Below are positions 1 to 10,798 of a stretch of DNA of 64,000 nt, piece by piece. The notes beneath the pieces were generated by a model. That model searched no databases, was not told the DNA's origin, and worked only from the letters and a program-made list of their open reading frames with translations. The translations under genes and the position numbers were made by a program. Origin of the DNA: Saccharum officinarum (taxonomy: Eukaryota; Streptophyta; Magnoliopsida; Poales; Poaceae); assembly GCA_020631735.1 (NCBI GenBank), contig CM036170.1, positions 69,517,737-69,581,736 of the forward strand, given 5' to 3'. Numbering within the stretch: the stretch's first letter is position 1; each line of letters opens with the position of its first letter.

Positions 1-1190
1 ATGCCCGTTTGATATTACTCGGAAGAATATGCCTGTTTAATAATATCACTTTTTTCATGATTGTGCCGAGGCACGTTTTTCGTTAAGAGGTAGAGAAATT
101 ACAGCAGTCTTAGTAACCCTAGGCTTACCAAGACTAACAGGATCCTTGAAAGACTAATCTAGCAAAGACTACCTACACGGTCTTAGTAATAATATCACTT
201 GTGCTTGCATTTTCTACGGTAACGTCCATGCCACCATAGCCAAAAGGCAAAGCGGAGGCTGGATCTTGCCACTTCTATACAAGATCACACATAAATAGAT
301 GATTACGTTTATTATTGTTCTCGCTGTGTTGATGCAGGTTACAGGCACACCAACGAACTGGAGCGCTCCCCCACTGTCCATGCACGCCATGCTAAGAAAA
401 GTCGCACTGTGTTCGTGCCCTCCTTTTGAAATTACACAACTGCGGTTTCAATGAAGGGCGATGCTTATGTTGCTGTGCAACTGCTATATTTGTGTAAATA
501 ATAAAACCTTGCGCGTCATGCTAAGACTAACTGATACAATGCAACAGTTGGTATGTAGCGAAACTCATTAGTGCATTACACATGCAACAACTGGTCCTGT
601 ATTATTTCATTCTTCCAAGCCATGCACTGTACAGGCATATACCGAATTAAAGACAGCATCAGAAGGTGACAATGCCTACGAGACCCTATCACTTTTTGAC
701 CTTCATATGTACCTCTAATACAAAACACCAGTGGAGCTGCCACGTCTCATAACACAGGCATGATGCCGGCACAGCAGAGCGCGCCCATATGTGCTAGTAC
801 TATTCAACCAAGCTTGACTTGAAATAGTACATTTATTTGGTATTTCATCCAACCAAAAAAGTCAAAGTGACATATAATTTAGAACGGAGGGAGTATTATG
901 TTACATAGAACAAAAGTTATGTACACACGAAACAAATAAAATAACATGGAGAGAACAATTAGAATATATTATTAATGAGTTAGAACAAAAAATTTAAAAT
1001 AAAAGAATATATTACATAGAATAAAAAAAATGTATGCTTTGAAAAAATATTAAGTTAAGTAATGAAGAAAATTTCTGTAACATATTAGTCTGGAATCGAA
1101 ACAAATTACAAAATGAGTCTTTTTTTTGAAAAAAAAGGTGAGTCAGATAGAACATTTAAAACAAAGAACAAATGATGTATATGTAATAAA
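1..1190. other. Gene-free upstream region
   Basis: I see no convincing coding exon here. The region is AT-rich, especially 840-1190. Around 835-897 it holds what looks like one end of an old Stowaway-type MITE, recognisable by the terminal string ACGGAGGGAGTA. The proteasome gene promoter probably lies in the right-hand part. GGCCCA/TGGGCC elements at about 1228-1280 resemble the site II motifs often found upstream of plant housekeeping genes. Confidence 0.5.
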
Positions 1191-1711
1191 AAACTAAGGA
1201 AAGATGGTGATCTTCTCTTCTAGTCGGAGTCGGGCCCAGATTCGCTTCCGACTCGATTTCTTGGGCCGGGCGCTTGAGGCCCAGCTTGGCGACATAACGC
1301 TTTCTGGAATTCTGGTCGCATAACCGACGTTTGCCTCTCTGGTGTCTTTCCTGGCGGCGACGATCTGGGCTACGGCGCCGCCCTCTTCGTCAGGCCCTTC
1401 GCCGGCGACGAGCATCCACCAGGTACACCCTTCCCTTCGCTTTCCGCTGTGCGAAACAGACGACCCCAGACCCTACGCTATCTGTATCCGGATCTGACCC
1501 AATTACATGCATATGTATATTATACACACTAACTTCGATCTTGCCCTGTACTGGATCCGCATTTGCCCCCTGGCAGTTTTATCCACCGTGTGATATATTG
1601 TATAGTGGTGATATATGCTTTTTACTGAATTATTTCACTGGGGTTTTGGTATTTTGTTTGCAGGATTGATCTCCATACTAACGGCGTAGAGGTAACGAAC
1701 AAAGCTTGACA

Positions 1712-4700
1712 ATGAGCAGCATAGGCACAGGTTACGACCTGTCTGTTACCACCTTCTCTCCGGATGGCCGTGTCTTCCAGGTTGAGTACGCCACCAAGGC
1801 TGTCGACAACAGCGGGTTAGATTCCACTGGATGCCACTCCCTATCCTGTTTTGCTTCGCTTGTTCCCTTTGACACTGTAGTCTTATTGTGACGCTCAATC
1901 TTTTTCTAGGACTGTTGTTGGGATCAAGTGCAAAGATGGCATTGTCCTGGTAAGATCGGGACTATTTACTTTCGCTCCATTCAGCTTTTAAGTTGATGAA
2001 GCCCCTCTTATGCGTTGACTAGATTGTGATTTGGTGATTGGTCCTTTAGGGTGTAGAGAAGCTGGTGACTTCAAAGATGATACTGGAGGGTTCCAACCGG
2101 AGGATCCATTCAGTGTACCACCACTCTGGCTTGGTAATGCCTTTACATGTAACTCAAAAATGATAGTGATTTTAATGTAAAACCATGCTTTTGATGAATG
2201 AAGATTTTTACGTATCGTGCGTTGTAACGACAAATTGCTTTATTTTCGTTTACAAGGCTGTTGCTGGTTTAGCAGCAGATGGAAGGCAAATTGTTTCAAG
2301 GGCCAAATCAGAAGCTGCCAGTTACGAAAAGTAAGCATTTAATCTTTTAGACCATGCGAGATCTTTTTATATGATTATGTTCTAAAACGTTAATGCACCA
2401 GGGTCTACGGGGAACCCATTTCTGTGAAGGATTTGGCAGATCGTGTGGCAAGTTATGTTCATCTTTGCACGCTGTACTGGTGGCTCAGGTAATATATATT
2501 CAACAGAGTGGTCCATATTTACTGGAACATGACTGGTATTTTGGCTACTGGACTACTGGAGTCAACCTTAACTTGGTCTCTGTTGTATCAGGCCTTTTGG
2601 TTGTGGTGTTATTCTTGGAGGCTATGATAGGGATGGGCCACAGCTCTACATGATTGAGCCCTCAGGAGTCTCCTATGTAAGCTGTTACTGTATTACAGCT
2701 AGAGTTGTATCAATGCGAGTGCATATGCTCATTGTTTTAGTTTTTACATGAGTTATATCCCTCTTCAGCAATCAGCAATGCATGCATGTTCAGTATGGAT
2801 GATGCTTTCTTTATTGGCATTACATATTAGAAGCCTTGTGAATTTGAAATACAATGTTTATTGACTTTCAAACTTGACCAGAAATACTTTGGTGCTGCAT
2901 TGGGGAAGGGAAGACAGGCTGCAAAGACGTAAGCTTGCCAGTTCTTTTTGTTTTTAATGCTATCTTTGTTTCTTGTTCTTCTGTTGCAAATCACTTTCCA
3001 ATGTATATAAAACATAATCTGATAAACTTTTATTGCCATTTAGCATAAAGCCTCATTTTATTACAGCGTGCTCCCTCCAGTCAAAAATAAGCGATGCTTT
3101 GGACACTGACAGTCTTCAAAACACAGCTTTAACTAGTATCTTTTTTGTTATAAAATAGTTCTAAAACATAGAAAAAATATACTTTTATGAAACTAAATTT
3201 CAAGATAAGTCTCTCATATCACATTCAATTACCCAAAACCAACACAAATTAATATACAACCAAAATTTAGACTGACTGACTTAGGACAACCTCAAAATGT
3301 CATATATTTGTGACTGGAGAGAGTTGCTTACCAAGAAAGAAAGCAACAAGAGAAAGGAGTATCCTCCAACTATCATCTTAGCATTCAATAATATGAATTA
3401 TTTGGCAGATACAAAGTTTTTGTCACTCTTTTGTGCTGCTTTGTGAACAGAAGTTAAAAATCTGGATGCCAACGTTAGCATATTGATACAGAATATTGAC
3501 GATACTGTTACATCGCTCAATGGTCTCCTGCATATGCTCCCTTTTATGTTCATTAATTAGAGTTAACATTAAAGCATAGGCAGGATTCATCATGTATATA
3601 ATTGGAGCTCAAATTTTATTTTACCTTAGTTTTATGTATATTTGATCAAAGTACACTACTGGCTTTAGCCTTTGTGTTCCATAATCTTGTTAACAAGAAT
3701 ATTTTGTCAATTGCTATTATTATTAAATTTACCTTTGGGATTGTTCTTGTTTCTGTGCATACTTCTTTGATCTTATGGATGGACCTCAGAATGATTCTGA
3801 ACCCTACTGTTCGCATGTTCTCTTGCAGTGAGATAGAGAAGTTGAAGCTTTCTGAGCTTACATGCCGAGAAGGCATCGTTGAAGTTGCAAAGATGTATGT
3901 GGTCTCTTTTCCCATAATTGTACAATTTGCCACAACGATTTTCGAAGTTTTTCTTTTTTACCTGAATGCCTGTTATAGCCTTGCCGACATTAATTTTTCT
4001 TTTGATTTTATTGGATCCATTCATTCTTCCATGTCATTCTAGAAAGCTATTGCTCATATTTGTGCATTATCTGGCAAAGGGTTTACCCGGTTATCATTGT
4101 TTAGTCATTATGAGAACTTATGTCATTCTGTGAGTACATTTATACTAGAAATTTTTATATTGAAAGTTTGCTGGTAGGAGTGTTATTAGTAAAGAACTGC
4201 TTAGTGCTTGGAAATATAATGATTGCGCTGTATTAGTTTGTTAATACTGCAAACTATTGGCATAAACAATCTTAAAACAACTCTTGTTACAGCAGAGGTA
4301 CATGGTAGTTTACATCTTATCTCAAGTGATCCTAAGTTGTGGTTGTTTTGACTTTGATATCGAAAGATACCGAGTTTCTTTCATATTCCTGCTTATAATT
4401 GATGAAATGAACCTAAAAAGGCCGCTGTTCAAATTTTGCATTCTGACAAAACCTGACCAATGCAGAATTTATGGAGTGCATGACGAAGCGAAGGACAAAG
4501 CTTTTGAGTTGGAGTTGAGCTGGATCTGTGATGAATCGAAGCGCCAGCATCAGAAGGTACTGTGGGACATTCGTATGAAGAATGATCTCTGAATATTTTT
4601 CGACGTGAATTTATTGTAACTGTTTTTTGCTCACTTGTCATACAGGTTCCAAATGAACTGTTGGAGCAGGCCAAGGCCGCTGCTCAGGCAGCTCTTGAGG

Positions 4701-4717
4701 AGATGGATGCTGACTAA
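1712..4717 (+). CDS. PAG1: 20S proteasome subunit alpha type-3 (alpha7, PAG1-like), 10 coding exons
   Basis: This encodes a structural alpha-ring subunit of the 20S proteasome core particle, which degrades ubiquitinated proteins in cytosol and nucleus. Ten exons with GT-AG introns join in frame: 1712-1815, 1910-1949, 2050-2133, 2257-2330, 2402-2488, 2592-2676, 2882-2928, 3829-3894, 4466-4556 and 4646-4717. They total 750 nt, that is 249 residues plus stop, the usual length of this family. The N-terminus has the alpha-subunit signature ([20 protein letters not shown]), and [10 protein letters not shown] and [10 protein letters not shown] are further family blocks. The C-terminus ends in an alanine- and glutamate-rich helix. 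A 5' UTR exon probably ends at 1422, with an intron 1423-1663. An upstream TTG codon at 1706 is in frame, but the ATG at 1712 matches the family start. The gene looks intact; intron 7 carries a MITE. Confidence 0.95.
3071..3323. mobile_element. Stowaway-like MITE in intron 7 of the proteasome gene
   Basis: A 253-bp AT-rich element has matching ends: CTCCCTCCAGTC on the left and GACTGGAGAGAG on the right, one mismatch when inverted. Ends of this type are typical of Stowaway (Tc1/mariner-related) MITEs in grasses. There is no coding capacity. The TA target duplication is no longer recognisable. It lies well inside the 900-bp intron, away from both splice sites. Confidence 0.75.
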
Positions 4718-5431
4718 GAAACACCATTGCTAGGCCCCAACTTGTTTCATCTTTCGGTGCTTTTGAAACCTTTGATCCCTTTTGGGCTGACGGGCTGGAC
4801 GTGGCAAAAAATTGTCAGATTTTTTTTTGAGGGGAGAATTGTCAGATTTTACTTTCAGTGCGATGTAAAATTTCATAGATGTACTTAATGAAACTTGGTT
4901 CAGTTCATCGGTTCATGGAAGTTTGAATCTAGACGGGATATCAGGGCCGTGTTGTTTACATTCTGGTGGCGGCGCTTGCGTTTTCCATGAACTTGTCCTA
5001 TGCCTGTCTTCATTCCTTGAGCACCACGAACACGAATTGCTTGCCTCTGTACCAGTTACGTGCCCTGAACTGCGTTTCTGCTCGAACCAGGAGCTGGGGA
5101 CATAGTTCAGCTAGTTTTTGAGGTTTTAAACTCTTCTATTTTCCGTATGGCTAGCAGACTTTGTAAACGTGGCCCTTTGTTTTATTTGTGTATCGCATAG
5201 CTAACACCGGGGCTTAGATTGGAATCATCAAAAGAAAATTTAGCCAACCCATCGAAGAAAGTGAAAGCGAACAAAGCACGAATGATTCAGCGTAAAGTAA
5301 GGTATATCTCATGCAGGCCAGCAGGTGAATGGTAAAGTAACCCCTTCGCTTTCACTTCACTGAGGAGGCAATCTTTAACAACCTTTTCAGTTAACATCTC
5401 CGGCATAATGTAACGAGTCGAAGTTATCGTT
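4718..5431. other. 3' UTR of the proteasome gene and intergenic sequence
   Basis: The first 150-200 bp after the stop are probably the 3' UTR; a near-repeat of TTGTCAGATTTT occurs at about 4813 and 4840. Beyond that I see no exon with coding character. Confidence 0.5.
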
Positions 5432-6146
5432 TGAGCATCTTCAAAAGCTCCTTGAAAATTACTAGGTAACCAATGATTATACTATGTGAACAATATTAAA
5501 TACATAATTCTATTTTTATTCTTTTTCTAATACTTTCTAATAATTAGCTTCCTAAATATTGAAAAGGGACGAAAAGGACGTTCGGACAGATATCAAGCAC
5601 ATATTTAGGTGTCGAGGAGATTTACTAGCATATCCTTAAGGAGTTTACGTATATAAAACTGTTGGAGGTTTGTTTTTTCTTTTTGTTAGAAAATGAATTA
5701 GAGTAACTTCAGATGTTTTCTATAATTAACTTGCTAAATCAATAAGTTTAGCAAGTTAAAAAAAGTAGCAACCACAATTTATTTTACCCTCCAATAATTT
5801 TCTATATTAGTATTCTAAACGATTTTGTATTGGGAACTCTACACTATCTCTAACAAACCAAACTTTTTTTAATAATTTCTTTGTCACTTATCATTTTCTC
5901 ACCTGGAACCCTATATTTTTTTCTTAATTTACTCATTTGTCCAATTTACTCTAATCTTCCAGAAAAACTTGGGATATGGAGCGGATACCGAGTTTCTCTC
6001 GACTACAGAAACTTACAAGTTAGAGAGAATACTTAACAAAATTTTATTTTAAGGAGCTTTTTACCAAACGGTTGGAGGAGAATTTTTTCTTTTTTACTAA
6101 AAAATTTAAAATAGCGAGTTTACAAAACTCCTGGAGATGCTCTTGT
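5432..6146. mobile_element. Tourist-like MITE cluster with GAGCATCTYC ends
   Basis: The left end reads GAGCATCTTCAAAAGCTCC and the right end GGAGATGCTC, which is inverted to it. These ends belong to a common grass family of PIF/Harbinger-related MITEs; the same ends bound 25305-25581. The inner part is AT-rich. Stretches at about 5640-5700 and 6055-6125 resemble each other (GTTGGAGG followed by a T-rich run), so it may be two merged or nested copies rather than one 715-bp element. No clear 3-bp target duplication is preserved. Confidence 0.5.
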
Positions 6147-6615
6147 GGAGTCATTTTGAGAAGCTCTACAGATGAAGAAACAAAGAATGAAATAACGAGA
6201 GAAATCGCACAAATTCTCTTCCTTATTAACGTTGTTTTTTAAACAAAATCTATTACCAATATGGAATTTTTTTGCGGATCCCTCGTTGCAGGTTGCGCGT
6301 GCCTTAATTAACTCAGCCGATCAGCCAAAAATCGGCAATTGCTATTCTGGGGCAAGGCGAAAAGGGACAAGAGCAGGCGGCCAACCCAACGCCAACGCGG
6401 TCCAGCCAAGTCCAACCCAACCCACCCACCCACCGAGTCGGTCGCCGACGCGTCGCCAACGGAAACTTCTCAAAGCGCCGACGGGTTCCACCGCGCCCGT
6501 AATTTCAAGGGAAACCGTCCCCACCGCCGCGGCCGCCTCCTCACGGATCCCGAAGGCCGCCGTGCCTCCCGCCCCGCCCCTCGCCGGCGACCATCGGCCG
6601 CTGGCGACGCCCGGC

Positions 6616-6999
6616 ATGCCGCCCTCCCGCCTCGTCCACCTCATCCTCCTCGCCACGCTCTCGCTCCTCCTCGCGCAAACCCTAGCCTCCTCCTCCCCCG
6701 CGCCCGCGGCGTCGGCGGCGGAGTCCGGCGACCCCTGCGCGGCCGCCGTCGCGGACGGGGACGGCGACGTCCCGCTGTGCCCGGTGCGGTGCTTCCGCCC
6801 GGACCCGGTCTGCGGCGCCGACGGGGTCACGTACTGGTGCGGCTGCCCCGAGGCGACCTGCGCGGGGGCCCGCGTGGCGCGGCGCGGCTACTGCGAGGTC
6901 GGCGCCGGCTCCGCGCCCGTCTCAGGCCAGGCGCTGCTGCTCGTCCACATCGTCTGGCTCTTCGTGCTCGGCGCCGCCGTCCTCCTCGGCTTCCTCTGA
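6616..6999 (+). CDS. Kazal-type serine protease inhibitor-like small secreted or membrane protein
   Basis: A 127-residue protein in a GC-rich ORF. It starts with a hydrophobic signal peptide (about residues 5-27, leucine-rich, ending near TLASSS). After an alanine-rich linker comes a compact cysteine-rich domain (about residues 42-97) with the Kazal-like core VCGADGVTYWCGC and further cysteines in CPVRC, TCAG and GYCEVG. The C-terminus is a hydrophobic tail (LLLVHIVWLFVLGAAVLLG), either a membrane anchor or a GPI signal. Plant Kazal-like proteins of this size and layout are known; which protease it targets cannot be read from sequence. The frame is open upstream to 6232, but only the ATG at 6616 gives a signal peptide at the N-terminus, so I chose it. 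The CDS has no intron. Confidence 0.8.
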   Translation: MPPSRLVHLILLATLSLLLAQTLASSSPAPAASAAESGDPCAAAVADGDGDVPLCPVRCFRPDPVCGADGVTYWCGCPEATCAGARVARRGYCEVGAGSAPVSGQALLLVHIVWLFVLGAAVLLGFL

Positions 7000-7974
7000 T
7001 GCGCCCCTCCCGTTCCCCCAGGTGTATTCCCCTCCCCGTAACCATTGTCCCGATCTTCTGTTGGCTCTTCTTGCCTTCTTGGTGTGCCGTTGAGGGCTGA
7101 GGAATGGTGATGTGACGATTTCGTTGTAATTTTGAGAGGATTCGTCTAGAGATGTAACTCAGTTCTTTCTCAGATCTGTTGGGTTCAGCTTTGCTCTACA
7201 TTTCGGAGCAGAGCTGTGATGATTGGTTGCCAAATGTTGTAGGTTGAGATCATGTAAACAGTTGTAAATTCTTTGCAAACAAATTGCATTGATCAGATTG
7301 TTGCTGTCCAGAAATTTGGGATTGATGGGAAATTGAATTTGAACTGCGATTGTCATCTCAGAGCTGCCAAAGGCTCTAAACTAAATGAATTTGAAACTTG
7401 CAGGGACGCTGTTTCAAACAAAGATGCTATAATGCTTTATAGTCAGTGATCTTGCACATGAACATAATAATTCTGCATATCCCGCGGCCTTGTAGGGCAG
7501 CGTTTGGGCCAAATTTCCCCTACTCTCCCAGAAATCGCCAACATAGGCGCTGACCCTTTCCAAACTTTCTCGATTTCTTTCAAGATTTCCCTATGGATTT
7601 GCACCTGATAGGGGTGGTGCCTGGAAATAGTACCACAGATGAAGCTGGGCATGTTGTGATATATCATAATTTTTTTGTGTGCATTTGTGTTCAGGGTATT
7701 TTTGTAGCACTATTCTTGCTTTTGACAGCGTTCTGGTGCCAGAATAATCTCCTCGCTCCTCGTACCCTTCCCAGGCGGCGTTGGCTAAGCGGCAGCCGCC
7801 GGTTCAAGCATGATCACCGTTCAACCCCTTCTGCACGCAGGGAGAGCAGATTATGTATGTTCCCTACTTGGGCCAGAGTAATTAACCCAATCAGGCCCAA
7901 CAGGTCATGGATTGGCACGTTCAATACGCACCGCTAGGCCTGGTAATGGATTGCAATCCATCGTAACCCTACCC
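7000..7974. other. 3' UTR of the Kazal-like gene and intergenic sequence
   Basis: The first few hundred bases after 6999 are plausibly 3' UTR. No coding sequence is recognised between 7400 and 7974. A short minus-strand ORF around 7443-7667 has no family I recognise. Confidence 0.4.
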
Positions 7975-8067
7975 GGCTTGTTTGATTGCACTTCAATCCA
8001 CATATATTGAGGTGGATCCACCTAGTACATGTAGATTGGGGTGGATTAGATGGCAGTCAAACAAGGT
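7975..8067. mobile_element. Small inverted-repeat MITE-like element
   Basis: CTTGTTTGATTGC at 7977-7989 is inverted at 8053-8065 (GCAGTCAAACAAG) with one mismatch, and the inner TCAATCCAC / GGTGGATTAG also mirror each other. The size (about 93 bp) and ends suggest a MITE or foldback element. Its superfamily is unclear. Confidence 0.45.
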
Positions 8068-8337
8068 CTTCAGCTATTTAGTGAGGGTCCTAATCCAATC
8101 CATTTTTGGAAACTAAATCCATTCCAAACTACTCTTTGATTAGTAAAATCCGGCTCCAACCCTCGCCCTTTTTGAGGCCTGAGCCCTTAGGCTTATAAAA
8201 CATGTTGCCAGCGGTTAGGACCTTTCTCTCTTCGTCTCTCATTATCAACATAGTAGATGAAAGTAGAACACATAGACACAAGATAGGAAGACTATTCTTT
8301 GAATATTGATCTGAATATATGATGATTACAATATAGA

Positions 8338-8338
<1 letters not shown>

Positions 8339-8375
<37 letters not shown>
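8339..8375. repeat. (TA)n microsatellite
   Basis: A pure TA dinucleotide tract of about 37 bp in an otherwise gene-free region. Confidence 0.95.
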
Positions 8376-8380
<5 letters not shown>

Positions 8381-8853
8381 GTCAAGGCCTAAGAATTTTG
8401 GTAAGAGCCCACGTATAAACGGACTAGGATCAAGATTCCTCCTTCTTCTTTCCTTCTAGGATAGAATCCGTATGTTTTACAACAAGGCTAATTCTATGTA
8501 GCGTTTGGTTAGAAGATAAGTGGAGTAGGATTGTTCTCTATCTCTCTCTCTGATTCTAGAGACGGGACAATTCCGTCTATTGTTTGGTTGAAGGATAAGA
8601 GAGTGTCCTTGTTTTTTGTTCAGTTGGAGACAACAAAGATGGGATCGACCACCTGATATATGGGTCTAGAGTGCGCCCGCGTGGGATGGGCGGAGCTCAT
8701 CCGCGGCATGGCCGGTGGTGGAGCTTGCTCGCCTGCTCCCGCGCTAGAGCGAATGAATGCTTATCCCAGGTGAGGCAATTCTGTCTTTGAAAAAACAAGA
8801 GGCCAGAGGGATGCCTGACTTTGACATCACTTTAAAATGGGATATCCTACTTA

Positions 8854-8971
8854 GGGCCTGTTTGGATTGCGGAAAAAAAATCCTATTCCTACGTTTTTCC
8901 TGTGAAAATAAACTAATTCTCATAAAATTCCTGCGAGATTTCTTTGAAATTCCTACGTTCCAAACAGGCCC
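8854..8971. mobile_element. MITE with GGGCCTGTTTGG termini
   Basis: A 118-bp element starts GGGCCTGTTTGGA and ends TCCAAACAGGCCC, a perfect 13-bp terminal inverted repeat. Such ends mark very common grass MITEs. It seems to sit inside an older inverted-repeat structure (GTTTGGTT near 8503 and AACCAAAC near 8993), so it may be a nested insertion. I could not find a clean target duplication. Confidence 0.65.
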
Positions 8972-9011
8972 AGGATGTTTCGGTCCCTCGAACCAAACAC
9001 ACTTAGATTGA

Positions 9012-10244
9012 AGACCTGAGCTCTTAGGATTGTCCGTGCAGTAGCGTTGGGCTAGTGCAGACTATTGAGCTTAAATCGATGACTACTGCACACTGAATTC
9101 TGTTCAACAAATAATGCAGCGAGAATTCTTTTCATCTATTGAGCTTGCAAGATGCAAACAATGGAGCAAACACAGGCAGCACAGACTGCAGGCTGACACT
9201 CCAACAACAAGCTAGTGTCAAAGAAGCGTACACAATATATACAACTAAACTGGCTCACTTCAGGAACACTTGCAACTACTAACGAGAGGGACAAACTACT
9301 AGGTACTATTACATCTAGAGAAACAAACAACCTCAAGAGAGATCCATGCATCACTCGTCATCCTGCAAAACCAGCTTTGTATTAGCCTGGACTGCATGAA
9401 CTACTTGTGTCACTGCTCCTTTCTATTTAGTAAAATATGTCGATTAGATTAGTATTTTTATTTAGGGAATTTGGTGTTTCTGCCTCTACTACAAACTCCG
9501 ATAGTGATTTTGCCCTCACTTTTTTTAACTTTGTGATTTTGCCCTCGTCGTGTTGAAACGAAGCAGCCTTTTACCTTAACACCGCCTATGTTGAGTTGAT
9601 TAAATAACAAAAAGAAAGAAAAAAACACCCACGCAAAAAGACATCCATGCCCCTAAGATATTTTTCTCCCTCACCCGTTGCTCTTCCCTCTCCTTGACGC
9701 GCATCGTGTCGTGGATAAGAGCGCTCGCACGGTGCGTCGCCTAGGGTTTTGTCGGTGCAGACGGCGTGCCTCCCGGAGGACTTCCCCGGCGGCACCCCTC
9801 CTTCCCCACCCCTCCCCCTCCCTCACGACATCCACCCAGGCATAGGAGCGCTCGCGCAGACAAGTGCGGTCCAAGGCTGGGCGGCCGACGGCCGGTAGCT
9901 AGGCCCCGCGGCGGCGTCCCCCGGCAGGCGGCTAGGCCCTGCTGGCGCGTCCCATGGATGGCGGTGTAGGCGCCTGCCCCAGAAAACCAGCGACTCCCCC
10001 ACCCCCGCCCCTGCCTCCTCACGTAGCACTGCACGCGGCAGCAACAGCACGAGGGCGCAGATGGAAGTCTTCATGAGCGCGGCATGCTCTTTGCACTTGG
10101 CCTCGAAGGTGGTGCGGATGAAATGCAGATCTTGCATTGCGCTCAGATGGGAACATGGTTAGTGCATTTGGAATTTGGATGTTGTCACATGGGCACAGTA
10201 TAAACACAGAGAGACAGGGAGGAACAAGAACTCTCTTTTTTCAC
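9012..10244. other. Region without a recognised gene; GC-rich patch at 9700-10100
   Basis: The first half is ordinary AT-rich sequence. The stretch 9700-10100 is strongly GC-rich and open in several frames on both strands, which is expected from base composition alone. I recognise no protein family. It lies directly next to an LTR fragment, so it could be host sequence captured by or truncated with a retroelement. Confidence 0.4.
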
Positions 10245-10375
10245 TTCTGGTGACCAAAGTTTGAAAGGAGATGCGGTGCTCTCCTATTTATAGAGCCAGC
10301 GAGCAGGCCAACGGGCAGGCAGTGCTGCTCATCAGATTCCTCCTGGTAATCACTCTCCCATGTGTTTTATCTTAC
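10245..10375 (-). repeat. Fragment of a copia LTR, same family as at 20.0-20.25 kb
   Basis: About 130 bp match 20003-20126 closely, including a shared core around the string ATGCGGTGCTCTCC and the GAGCAGGCCAACGGGCAGGC stretch. Read on the minus strand this is the region around the TATA-like box of the LTR described for 19240-20248. Only this fragment is present. It breaks off at 10375 into unrelated sequence. Confidence 0.7.
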
Positions 10376-10432
10376 TAGTATCGTGCCCGTGCGTGGCTAC
10401 GGAACAGCTAAATTTTTGTACTAAAAACATAC

Positions 10433-10594
10433 GGATCGCATGATAAGATAATAATATTGTGAAATTAAATAACGACAATAAAGTGACATTTAATCCAAAA
10501 AAGCAAAGTTCGTGGATCGCATGATAAGATAACAATATTGTGAAATTAAATAACGACAATAAAGTGACATTTAATCCAAAAAAGCAAAGTTCGT
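10433..10594. repeat. 81-bp tandem duplication
   Basis: Two copies of an 81-bp unit (starting GGATCGCATGATAAGATAA) lie head to tail with about one substitution between them. The unit is AT-rich and non-coding. The near identity indicates a recent duplication. Confidence 0.85.
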
Positions 10595-10683
10595 GAAATG
10601 AATACAGTCACGAAGACCAGTCACGAAGACTGCGGTGTCGCAGGCTCACAAACTCTACTGTATATACTTTTTCGTGATGCGAT

Positions 10684-10798
10684 GCCCTATTCGCTTGGCT
10701 TATCAGCCGTACTTTTTCAGCCAATGAACAATATTTTTCTCACAACAAATCAATGAACAACATTTTCAGCCATGACTTTTCAGCCAAGCGAACAGGGC
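10684..10798. mobile_element. MITE with GCCCTATTCGCTTGGCT termini
   Basis: A 115-bp element whose left end GCCCTATTCGCTTGGCT is inverted at the right end (AGCCAAGCGAACAGGGC) with one mismatch. This is a frequent short MITE type in panicoid grasses. A half copy of a similar sequence appears at about 22660-22745. No clean target duplication was found. Confidence 0.6.

Noticed and set aside
6232..6999. 255-residue ORF as the Kazal gene product
   Set aside because: The first 128 residues are low-complexity proline/alanine-rich and have no family features; only the ATG at 6616 places a signal peptide at the N-terminus.
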